This document shows, piece by piece, positions 1-5,201 of a DNA stretch of 5,201 nt (positions within the stretch are counted from its first letter, which is position 1; the number at the start of each line of letters is the position of its first letter). The notes beneath the pieces are model-generated. The model worked only from the letters and a program-made list of their open reading frames with translations. It was not told the origin of the DNA and ran no database searches. This DNA is from Gemmatimonadota bacterium (GTDB taxonomy: Bacteria > ARS69), in contig JAGQIB010000368.1 of the NCBI GenBank assembly GCA_020431545.1, positions 1-5,201 of the forward strand, in the 5' to 3' direction. The translations under genes were made by a program, and so were the position numbers.

Positions 1-231
1 CGGATCGCGATCTCCGGCGACGTGCTCTTCGCGGGTTCGATCGGCCGCACCGATCTGCCGCGCGGCGACCTGCCCACGCTGCTTCGCTCGATCGACGAGG
101 TGCTGGTTCCGCTCGGAGACGACGTCACGATCTGGCCGGGACACGGTCCCTCCACGACCATCGGCGACGAGCGTCGCTCGAATCCGTTCCTCGCCCCCGA
201 GCTGCGCTCCGAGATCCTGCGTCGCTTCTGA
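1..231 (+). CDS. MBL-fold metallo-hydrolase (glyoxalase II / YcbL-like), C-terminal part
   Basis: Only the last 76 residues are present; the reading frame is open from base 1, so the start lies upstream of the window. Residues 5-10 read SGDVLF, the conserved strand carrying the bridging metal-ligand Asp (D7). GSIGRTDLP follows at 12-20, and WPGHGP at 45-50 carries the last metal-ligand His (H48). The end, TIGDERRSNPF at 53-63, is the typical tail of short YcbL-type hydrolases rather than of full GloB, which has an extra helical C-terminal domain. Family knowledge: these are cytoplasmic two-metal hydrolases acting on thioesters such as S-lactoylglutathione or on related small substrates. The real substrate cannot be read from this fragment. 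The upstream metal-binding HxHxDH motif would lie outside the window. The gene converges on the glycosyltransferase gene, with a GC-rich hairpin between them. The fold is very secure; the substrate is not. Confidence 0.93.
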   Translation, partial: RIAISGDVLFAGSIGRTDLPRGDLPTLLRSIDEVLVPLGDDVTIWPGHGPSTTIGDERRSNPFLAPELRSEILRRF

Positions 232-246
232 TCTCCCGCCGGCGCG

Positions 247-273
247 GCCCCGGGCGGCTTCTCGCGCCGGGGC
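247..273. terminator. GC-rich hairpin between convergent genes, possible terminator
   Basis: The 7-bp arms GCCCCGG (247-253) and CCGGGGC (267-273) pair perfectly. A further 3 bp (254-256 with 263-265) can form across a one-base bulge, leaving a six-base loop. The hairpin sits 15 bases after the hydrolase stop and 7 bases beyond the glycosyltransferase stop, so it could serve both directions. No true T-tract follows on either strand (only CTCCTT on the plus side). It is therefore a weak or Rho-assisted candidate, and in DNA this GC-rich some hairpins arise by chance. Confidence 0.4.
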
Positions 274-280
274 GTCTCCT

Positions 281-2314
281 TCACCTCACCCGCGCGACGT
301 TCGTCCAGTCGACCGCGGGCCACTCGTACTCGGTGAGACCCAGCCGGCGACGCACGACCAGCTCTCCGTAGGCCCAGAGCAAGTCCTCGCTCGCCGGGTC
401 GACCGCGAGGGCCTGCCCCGCCACCGCCAATGCCTCCCGCTCGAGACCGAGGGACCGAAGCCGGCGCACCTCTTCCACGTCGAGGCGGCCGGTCGGCGCG
501 AAGACGTCGTGATCGAACCAGCGCCGGCCGAGCCGTTCGGCCTCTTCGCGCTCGCCGCGTCGCGAGAGCGCGGCCACCACGGCCCAGGCCTCGCGGGGTT
601 CGGGCGGAGCGTCGTTTCCGTTCGCCGCCGCGCGTCGATGGATCGCCACGGCGAGGAGGTCCGGATCGACGCCCCGACGCGCCGCGTCGATCGCCAGGGG
701 GAGATCGCCGGTCGCGAGGGCCGCCTCCCCCCGCACGCGCCACCACTCCGCGCCGTACCTCACGTGTGACGAAAGATCGTTCGCGCGCAGTGCGGCCGAG
801 GCCTCTTCGGCCCGGCCGACTCCCACGAGCCACCACGCGTAGTCCAGCGCGGCCACGGGATCACGCTCCGCGGCGCGCCGCAGCAACGCCTCGTCGACGC
901 GGAACACGCGCCATGTGGCGCCGAACGTCCGCTCCACGGGCAGGTGCCGCACCCAGCGCAGGCGGAGATCGTCGCGGGTCAGCGCCCCCCGGATCGCGTT
1001 CACGTTCGCGGCGACGATTCCGGTCACCGGGCGGACCGGATTCACCGCCACGTTCTCGTTTCGCGCCCAGGCGCGGAACGCGTCCTCGTCCTGGCCCCAG
1101 TCCAGATTCGAGTCGATCAGCAAGCGATCGGCGCGCATCGGTCCGCCGGTCCAGCGTGCGAAGTAGGAGAGATGACCGGGCGTCGTCGTCGCGGCCGAGT
1201 ACACGGCCGACGTCAGCAGGACGAGCGCCGCCGCTCGAGGCGCTCCCCCGCGTCCGGCCAGAAAGGCCCACCCGACTCCGGCGAGCGCGAACAGGGCCGG
1301 GTAGACCGGCAGGACGTGCCGGAGTCCGATGTCCACGCGGTGCACGAGCGACATCGCCGCAAGGATCCAAAGGGCCGGCAGCAAGAGGAACGCGAGGAAA
1401 CCGCGCCGATCGCCGTCGACTGCGCCGCGTGCCAGCGCGACGACTCCGACGATCGCCGAGATCAAGAGGGCGGGCGGCGTCTTCACCGCCACGGCGACCA
1501 GGAAATAGTGCGGGAATCCGTTCTCGCTGCGCGCGCCGAGCAGGTACGCGAGGTGTCCCGTCTGTCCGTGGCTCCACTTCTCCGCGAGCCCCTCGTACAG
1601 TCCGCGCGGCCACAGGAAGAACGCGCTGCCGTGGAATCCGTAGGCGAACCACGCGAGCACCGTCACGCCGAGCACGCCGGCGCCGAGCAGCGTGACCGCC
1701 CGACGGAACCGCGCACCGGGCACGAGCAGCGCGCCGAGGGGAACCGCGAGGAGCAGGTGGAAGGCCGTGAACTTGACGAGACACGCCGTGCCGACCGCGA
1801 CCGCCCAGCCGAGCAACGCGCCGTTCCGGCCCGTGCGGGTCCAGCTCCACGCCGCGAGCGCCGCGAGGAGCGAGAACGCGGTGACGGGAACGTCGAGCGT
1901 GGCGAGATGCGAGTGAGCGACGAGGTTCGGGCTCAGTGCCGCCGCGCCGGCCGCCGCGATGCCGGCGACGGGGCCCGCGACCCGACGTCCCGCTTCGGCC
2001 GCGCCCAGCAGCGTGGCGAGGCCCAGCAGGACGACCGGCAACCGGGCCGGCCAGAGGTCACGCGGCGCCGTGGCGAGAGGGTGGTCGGCCGTTCCCGCGA
2101 GGATCGCGCCGGCCGCCGCGAGTCGCTGACCGATCGGAGGATTCGCGAGTCCGCCCGAGAACGTCCCGCTCTTCCAGGCGAGGATGCCCGCGGGCAGGTG
2201 GGCGGCCAGCTCGTCGCAGGTGCCCGCGTCGCGGGCGAGGTCCGCGCCGACCTGGGCCAGGAAGAGGACCACGAACGCGGGAAGGGCGATTCGCCAGCTT
2301 TTCGCCGCCTTCAA
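281..2314 (-). CDS. GT39/PMT-type membrane glycosyltransferase with helical C-terminal extension
   Basis: A multi-spanning GT-C protein of 677 residues, predicted to transfer a sugar from a polyprenyl-phosphate donor on the periplasmic side of the inner membrane. The first hydrophobic helix is at about 9-22. A periplasmic loop with the acidic pair DE (34-35) and NPP (58-60) follows. A second loop has HLATLDVP with D141. More hydrophobic helices run to about residue 375. KTPP (278-281) and the stretch RHVLPVYP (332-339) are also family-like. After the last helix comes IDSNLDWGQD (400-409), a motif I recall in GT39-like proteins of planctomycetes and acidobacteria, followed by a short alpha/beta segment ending near 475. 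Residues about 480-665 are soluble, Ala/Arg/Glu-rich and TPR-like. Start: TTG at 2314 has GGGAGGG three bases upstream. An in-frame GTG at 2341 would add 9 residues but lacks a ribosome site. The acceptor (protein, lipid or glycan) is unknown. The family call is firm; the start is moderately sure. Confidence 0.88.
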   Translation of the reverse strand: MKAAKSWRIALPAFVVLFLAQVGADLARDAGTCDELAAHLPAGILAWKSGTFSGGLANPPIGQRLAAAGAILAGTADHPLATAPRDLWPARLPVVLLGLATLLGAAEAGRRVAGPVAGIAAAGAAALSPNLVAHSHLATLDVPVTAFSLLAALAAWSWTRTGRNGALLGWAVAVGTACLVKFTAFHLLLAVPLGALLVPGARFRRAVTLLGAGVLGVTVLAWFAYGFHGSAFFLWPRGLYEGLAEKWSHGQTGHLAYLLGARSENGFPHYFLVAVAVKTPPALLISAIVGVVALARGAVDGDRRGFLAFLLLPALWILAAMSLVHRVDIGLRHVLPVYPALFALAGVGWAFLAGRGGAPRAAALVLLTSAVYSAATTTPGHLSYFARWTGGPMRADRLLIDSNLDWGQDEDAFRAWARNENVAVNPVRPVTGIVAANVNAIRGALTRDDLRLRWVRHLPVERTFGATWRVFRVDEALLRRAAERDPVAALDYAWWLVGVGRAEEASAALRANDLSSHVRYGAEWWRVRGEAALATGDLPLAIDAARRGVDPDLLAVAIHRRAAANGNDAPPEPREAWAVVAALSRRGEREEAERLGRRWFDHDVFAPTGRLDVEEVRRLRSLGLEREALAVAGQALAVDPASEDLLWAYGELVVRRRLGLTEYEWPAVDWTNVARVR

Positions 2315-2317
2315 GGT

Positions 2318-2324
2318 CCCTCCC
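2318..2324 (-). promoter_or_regulatory. Ribosome binding site supporting the TTG start of the glycosyltransferase
   Basis: On the minus strand GGGAGGG lies directly before ACC and then TTG (2314-2312). The spacing of 3-4 bases is a little short, but the match to the anti-Shine-Dalgarno sequence is strong. The alternative GTG at 2341 has no comparable site at a normal distance, so this site decides the start in favour of TTG. Confidence 0.5.
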
Positions 2325-2363
2325 GGGTGCCGCCGGGCCACCGACGGAGTCCCACCGCAAAGC

Positions 2364-2391
2364 AGGATAGCACGCTCTCGGGCGTCGGAAA
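2364..2391 (-). promoter_or_regulatory. Candidate promoter for the glycosyltransferase gene
   Basis: On the minus strand TATCCT (2369-2364, four of six matches to TATAAT) is preceded by TGC, an extended -10 pattern. A weak -35, TTTCCG (2391-2386), lies 16 bases upstream. Transcription would begin near 2357. That leaves about 43 bases of leader to the TTG start but only about 16 to the GTG at 2341, which also favours the TTG. Found by eye; promoter consensus in this lineage is not established here. Confidence 0.35.
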
Positions 2392-2409
2392 CCGCTGTCC
2401 GGCCTCCGG

Positions 2410-2438
2410 TTGCGGACCTTCCGGGCTTGGGCTAAAGT
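2410..2438 (+). promoter_or_regulatory. Candidate promoter for the outer-membrane barrel gene
   Basis: TTGCGG (2410-2415) and TAAAGT (2433-2438) are separated by exactly 17 bases, the ideal sigma-70 spacing. The -35 matches three of six positions and the -10 four of six. Transcription would begin around 2445, giving a leader of about 37 bases with the ribosome site at 2468-2473. It lies back to back with the minus-strand candidate at 2364-2391, so the two genes may share a control region. No clear operator repeat was seen. Confidence 0.4.
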
Positions 2439-2467
2439 GTCGCGGTCCTGATCCGAGGCCGAACGCC

Positions 2468-2473
2468 GGAGGG
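2468..2473 (+). promoter_or_regulatory. Ribosome binding site that selects GTG 2482 as start
   Basis: GGAGGG ends at 2473, eight bases before GTG 2482. The other in-frame GTG, at 2473, overlaps this site and so cannot use it. The ATG at 2563, which would give a more usual signal-peptide length, has no purine-rich site ahead of it. Confidence 0.65.
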
Positions 2474-2481
2474 TGCCCACC

Positions 2482-3480
2482 GTGAAGTGTCCGAAGTTGC
2501 CGCTCGGGATCGCCGCACGACCGCTGGAGCGATTGGCTCTGGCGCGATTGGCTCGGGCGCGAATGGCTCCGGCGCGAACGGCTCGGGTGGGAACGGCGCT
2601 CGCAGTTCTGGCCGCCTTCGTGTTCGCCCCGGCGGCCCGCGCGCAGACCGCGGAGCACCGCTGGTCGGGCGAGATCGTGACGGGGTTCCTCGCGCAGGGC
2701 AAGCTGGCGGATTCCCGCTTCGCGGCCGACTTCAGCACCTTCGGCGGGACGGTCGTGGAGCGATCCGGTGGCGCGCTCGACGTCGTGACCTCGCCGTTGA
2801 TCGGTGTTCGCGTCGGCTACCGCGTTCGCCGGGACCTCTACGGCTTCGCGTCGTGGTACCACTCCACGGGCCGGTATCGCCTCGAGTACCCGGCGCTCGC
2901 TTCCGACCCCGGCGAGTTCAACCTCGAGGGTCTGATCCTGGCGGGCACCGACTTCCAGTTCGCGGGTACGGACACGCGTGCGGAGTCCGCGTTCACCACG
3001 GCCCGCTCGGACATGTACCTCGCCTCGCTGCGATACGAGTTCCCGGTACTGAACCGCTGGATGGCTCCGTTCTTCACGGTGGGCACCGGCATGTTCCGGC
3101 AGCGTTCGATCGGCGACATCATCACGGTGCAGCTCGAGGGCGAGGTGCCGATCATCGTGCAGGTGCAGGACGCCGTCGGCATCAACGGCAACACTTCCTC
3201 GGGACTTCCCGAGTTCTCGGTCAACTCTCGCGACCTCGTCGCGTCGATCGGCGGCGGATTCCGCGCGTCGCTCGGCCCCAAGTGGGGCGTCGTGGTCGAG
3301 GCGGAGGACGTCGTGCGGTTCGCGGACATGAGCTCGATCAATCGCGAGTTCATTCAGCCCGACGTGGCGGAGGGGCGGGTGTGGGGCCTCGGCCTCGACG
3401 GCGTGAACGGAACGATCCACAACTTCAACGTTCGCGTCTCCGTCCAGTACTCGCTCTGGCCCTACGGGGCGCCGCGCTAG
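2482..3480 (+). CDS. Outer-membrane beta-barrel protein with unusually long leader
   Basis: A 332-residue exported protein. A hydrophobic core at about 37-51 ends in APAARA before Gln55, a clean signal peptidase I site, giving a mature protein of about 278 residues. The mature part is rich in alternating polar/hydrophobic strands with aromatic girdle residues, for example at 61-72, 103-115, 118-128, 179-189, 194-207, 251-265, 268-280 and 313-326. The last strand, NVRVSVQYSLW, is close to the C-terminus, as expected for recognition by the barrel assembly machinery, although PYGAPR follows it. Length and pattern fit a small 8- to 10-strand barrel of the OmpW / OMP_b-brl type; I do not recognise a specific family and see no ligand signature. 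A polar Val/Gln/Asn-rich stretch at about 217-248 may be an extracellular loop. The N-region before the core is about 36 residues, much longer than usual, and is coded by 15-bp tandem repeats. A start at ATG 2563 would give a standard 27-residue signal, but lacks a ribosome site. Barrel class likely; function unknown. Confidence 0.8.
   Translation: MKCPKLPLGIAARPLERLALARLARARMAPARTARVGTALAVLAAFVFAPAARAQTAEHRWSGEIVTGFLAQGKLADSRFAADFSTFGGTVVERSGGALDVVTSPLIGVRVGYRVRRDLYGFASWYHSTGRYRLEYPALASDPGEFNLEGLILAGTDFQFAGTDTRAESAFTTARSDMYLASLRYEFPVLNRWMAPFFTVGTGMFRQRSIGDIITVQLEGEVPIIVQVQDAVGINGNTSSGLPEFSVNSRDLVASIGGGFRASLGPKWGVVVEAEDVVRFADMSSINREFIQPDVAEGRVWGLGLDGVNGTIHNFNVRVSVQYSLWPYGAPR
2531..2597 (+). 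repeat. 15-bp imperfect tandem repeat inside the signal-peptide region
   Basis: Four full copies lie at 2531-2545, 2546-2560, 2561-2575 and 2576-2590, with a partial fifth copy of 7 bases (GAACGGC, 2591-2597). The consensus is about GAWYGGCTCKGGCGC, and copies differ at roughly two to four positions. In the coding frame each copy gives a pentapeptide of the form R-x-A-x-A (RLALA, RLARA, RMAPA, then the degenerate RTARV). The unit is a multiple of three, so gain or loss of copies would keep the frame. Confidence 0.85.
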
Positions 3481-4568
3481 GATCTCCCGCGCGCCGCCAT
3501 CGGTGATCGGGGGACCGTCGGCCTCATCACGAGCACGTCGACAGGACCGTCTCCCACGATCCACGCGTCCGTCACCGTGCCTGCGACCGGATCCACGGAA
3601 AGCAGCAGATCCGCGTCGAAGTTCGCGATCCAGATCGTGCCCGTGACTTCGTCTTCGTCGAGGCCCGTGAATCCGGGCTCGCCGAGCGTGGGGTCGGCAA
3701 GCGCGGGTGACAGCGCGAGCGTCGACGTGTCGTAGCGTCGTACGCCGCCTGCGAAGCCCGTGGCCCACGCCGTCCCGTCGCTCGCCACGAGAAGGCGGCC
3801 GGGCGTTCCGCCGAGCGGGATCTCGTGAACGACCGCGCGCGTCACCGGATCGACGACGCACACGGAACCCTCCTCGAGTCCGTAGTCTCCCGTGCAGAGG
3901 ACGTGCAGACGTCCGTCGGCGGCCACCGCGATCTCCTGCGGGTTCGTGTTCACCGGCACGGACGCCACGACGGACCAGGCGTCGAGATCGACGACGTCGA
4001 CCCGCCCGTCCGCGTAGCCCTCGTCGCCTCCGACGTAGTTCGTGCAGGCGATCCACGCGATGGATCCGGTCACCGCGAGACCCTCGGGGCCGGGCGTGGT
4101 GGCGAGCGGGGGGCCGACCGTCCGCGCCGCGAGATCGATCGTGCGAACGTCGCCGGCGAGCCAGTCGCTGACGATCGCCTGGGAAACGGAAGTCCCCACC
4201 GCGGTCCACGGGTTCGCGCCCGGCCCGAGGTCGACCGCGCCGGCCGGCGCGAGATCCCACGCGTTCAGGAGCGCGATCTCGTTCGCGCCGGAGTTCGTGA
4301 GGAGAAGCCGGCTTCCGTGTCGCGTGATCCGGTTCACCCAGGTGCCCGCGGTCGCGGCCTGGACCGTCAGCTCGCCGGTCTCGAGCTCCAGCCGGCTGAT
4401 CGTCTCCGACTGCGAGTTGACCACGAGCACGCGAGGCGTTCCCTCGGGATCGGGATCGATCGGCGGATCCGGCTCGGTGGGCGACGAAGCGCAGCCCGCG
4501 AACAGCGCGAGCCCGAGGAAGAGACCCAGCGACCGCGGCGCACGCGTGACGAGACCGCCGACGTTCAT
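3477..4568 (-). CDS. Lipoprotein with predicted seven-bladed YVTN/YncE-like beta-propeller
   Basis: A 363-residue surface protein. A hydrophobic signal at 14-25 ends in the lipobox FAGC, with Cys26 as the lipidation site. The next residue is Ala, so sorting to the outer membrane is expected by the usual +2 rule. A Pro/Asp-rich tether follows at 28-44. The rest is a series of short repeats with hydrophobic strand, Asn/Gly-rich turn, then strand of the form V-x-x-[IV]-D. I count seven, starting near 47, 87, 130, 171, 220, 266 and 311. They include phrases such as NPQEIAVAADGRLHV, typical of YncE-like / YVTN proteins. Blades 4 and 5 carry acidic Gly-rich insertions (GGDEGYADG and DYGLEEG) and matching Cys residues (C175, C224). 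Family knowledge: such propellers bind ligands or partner proteins; no enzymatic residues are evident. The ATG lies within the stop codon of the upstream secreted-protein gene, implying coupled translation. The stop lies on the CTAG shared with the barrel gene. The specific partner is unknown. Confidence 0.87.
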   Translation of the reverse strand: MNVGGLVTRAPRSLGLFLGLALFAGCASSPTEPDPPIDPDPEGTPRVLVVNSQSETISRLELETGELTVQAATAGTWVNRITRHGSRLLLTNSGANEIALLNAWDLAPAGAVDLGPGANPWTAVGTSVSQAIVSDWLAGDVRTIDLAARTVGPPLATTPGPEGLAVTGSIAWIACTNYVGGDEGYADGRVDVVDLDAWSVVASVPVNTNPQEIAVAADGRLHVLCTGDYGLEEGSVCVVDPVTRAVVHEIPLGGTPGRLLVASDGTAWATGFAGGVRRYDTSTLALSPALADPTLGEPGFTGLDEDEVTGTIWIANFDADLLLSVDPVAGTVTDAWIVGDGPVDVLVMRPTVPRSPMAARGRS

Positions 4569-5201
4569 CGCAGCACCGTCACGCGGGCCGACGTTCCGTC
4601 CGCCGTGCGCAGGAAGTAGACGCCGCCGGGCACGCGCCGCCCCGAGGCGTCACGCAGGTTCCACGTGCCGACCCGCCCCGCGATCGGAACCCGCGCGATC
4701 GTCCGTCCCGACACGTCGAAGACGTGAACCGCTCCTCCCGTCGGGGTCAGCACGCGGATCGGGCCGCGCGCCGGATTCGGGGACACGCCGAGAAGCGCCG
4801 GGCCGTTCGGCGCGGGAACGTCGACGGCCTCGGCCGGCCGGACGCGCACCCAGATGTCGTTCTGCCCGGTGCGCGAGTCCTTCCAGAGCACCGCGACCTG
4901 GCCGCCGGAGACGGCGACCGAGGGCCGGGTCGACGCGCCGGACGCGTTCGAGATGCGATCGTCCGCCGCGTACGTCGTGTCCCAGGCCGCCGCCGACGTC
5001 TTCTCGCGGTGGAAGATCTCGCGATTCAGCAGGCTGATGCGACCGTCGCTCCAGACGAGGTGGAGGCTTCCCGTGGCGGGGTCGGCGGTCAGCGCGGGCT
5101 CGTCCGCGCCGTCCGCGGGGCGGGTGAGGCGGGACTCCGCGCTCCAGGACCCGGCCGCCGTGCGCGTGCGGGTGAACAGCGCCCGGCCGCCGTCGCGACC
5201 A
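4565..5201 (-). CDS. Secreted protein with BNR/sialidase-like repeats and C-terminal T9SS type-A/FlgD-like sorting domain (N-terminus outside window)
   Basis: The frame is open to the window edge, so the last 211 residues of a larger protein are seen. An internal GTG at 4891 could be mistaken for a start, but the same frame continues upstream with clearly family-like sequence. Residues 1-120 hold repeats of the sialidase/BNR-like type: LHLVWSDGR (46-54) and VAVLWKDSRTGQNDIW (102-117), joined by RISNASGASTRPSVAVSGG (82-100). The W-x-D-x-R pattern with a following E/D-I is typical of these propeller blades. After a linker, PNP (141-143) opens the sorting domain: VHVFDVSGR (158-166), then WNLRDASGRRVPGGVYFLR (180-198), and a final strand ending VTVLR. 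Family knowledge: this about 70-residue fold directs export through the type IX system, or resembles the FlgD Ig-like domain. It forms an ATGA overlap with the lipoprotein gene downstream. Catalytic activity is not implied, and substrate is unknown. Confidence 0.87.
   Translation of the reverse strand, partial: GRDGGRALFTRTRTAAGSWSAESRLTRPADGADEPALTADPATGSLHLVWSDGRISLLNREIFHREKTSAAAWDTTYAADDRISNASGASTRPSVAVSGGQVAVLWKDSRTGQNDIWVRVRPAEAVDVPAPNGPALLGVSPNPARGPIRVLTPTGGAVHVFDVSGRTIARVPIAGRVGTWNLRDASGRRVPGGVYFLRTADGTSARVTVLR

Noticed and set aside
430..1695. Plus-strand open frame of 421 codons rich in Arg, Pro and Ala
   Set aside because: Extreme composition and antisense position mark it as a GC-driven shadow of the glycosyltransferase gene.
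944..2485. Plus-strand open frame of 513 codons opposite the glycosyltransferase
   Set aside because: Its translation is a low-complexity Arg/Glu/Gly/Ala mix with no fold or motif. It lies fully antisense to a membrane protein with clear family motifs; long antisense frames are expected at this GC content.
2487..3506. Second plus-strand frame over the barrel gene, beginning with Gly-Ser-Gly-Ala-Asn repeats
   Set aside because: The repeat looks attractive at first, but it is the 15-bp array read in another frame. The rest is Arg/Gly-rich without strand pattern, while the frame at 2482-3480 has a signal peptide and barrel strands.
2311..4260. Minus-strand open frame of 649 codons across the barrel and lipoprotein genes
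   Set aside because: The product is Arg/His/Asp-rich with no hydrophobic core or motif. It is antisense to the barrel gene and out of frame with the lipoprotein gene, both of which have signal peptides and fold patterns.
4440..4480. Cluster of GGATC/GATCGG words that might be a regulatory or methylation-rich repeat
   Set aside because: It codes the Pro/Asp-rich tether of the lipoprotein (Asp-Pro and Pro-Ile-Asp codons), which fully explains the repeated words.
4565..4891. Short 108-residue protein starting at GTG 4891
   Set aside because: The frame continues upstream without a stop to the window edge and encodes further BNR-like repeats, so this is the C-terminal end of a larger protein, not a separate small gene.

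Overview
This is a GC-rich bacterial window, about two-thirds G+C by eye. It holds five protein genes and no RNA gene, insertion sequence, CRISPR array or prophage. The cell envelope is Gram-negative: there is an outer-membrane beta-barrel protein, a lipoprotein with a lipobox, and a secreted protein ending in an FlgD-like / type IX secretion (T9SS) type-A sorting domain. High GC together with such sorting domains suggests a deep FCB-type lineage, for example Candidatus Eisenbacteria (Eiseniibacteriota), Krumholzibacteriota or a Gemmatimonadota-like group. This placement is inferred from protein style only; no phylogenetic marker is present.

Layout from left to right. Positions 1-231 (+) hold the C-terminal end of an MBL-fold metallo-hydrolase of the glyoxalase II / YcbL type. 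A GC-rich hairpin at 247-273 separates it from a convergent gene. Positions 281-2314 (-) encode a large GT39/PMT-type membrane glycosyltransferase with a soluble helical C-terminal extension. A 140-190 bp divergent intergenic region follows, with a plausible promoter facing each way. Positions 2482-3480 (+) encode a secreted outer-membrane beta-barrel protein whose leader region is built on a 15-bp tandem repeat. Its stop codon lies on the palindrome CTAG, which is also the stop of the convergent lipoprotein gene at 3477-4568 (-), a predicted seven-bladed YVTN/YncE-like propeller. That gene starts inside the stop codon of the upstream gene at 4565-5201 (-), through an ATGA overlap. The upstream gene encodes a large secreted protein with sialidase/BNR-like repeats and a C-terminal sorting domain, cut by the window edge.

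The last two genes form a translationally coupled pair of cell-surface beta-propeller proteins. The other genes show no clear shared pathway beyond a general link to the envelope: a lipid-linked sugar transferase, a barrel and surface proteins. I see no evidence for a new defence system, mobile element or biosynthetic cluster. The most distinctive features are the 15-bp repeat array in the signal-peptide region, the shared CTAG stop, and the C-terminal helical extension of the glycosyltransferase.
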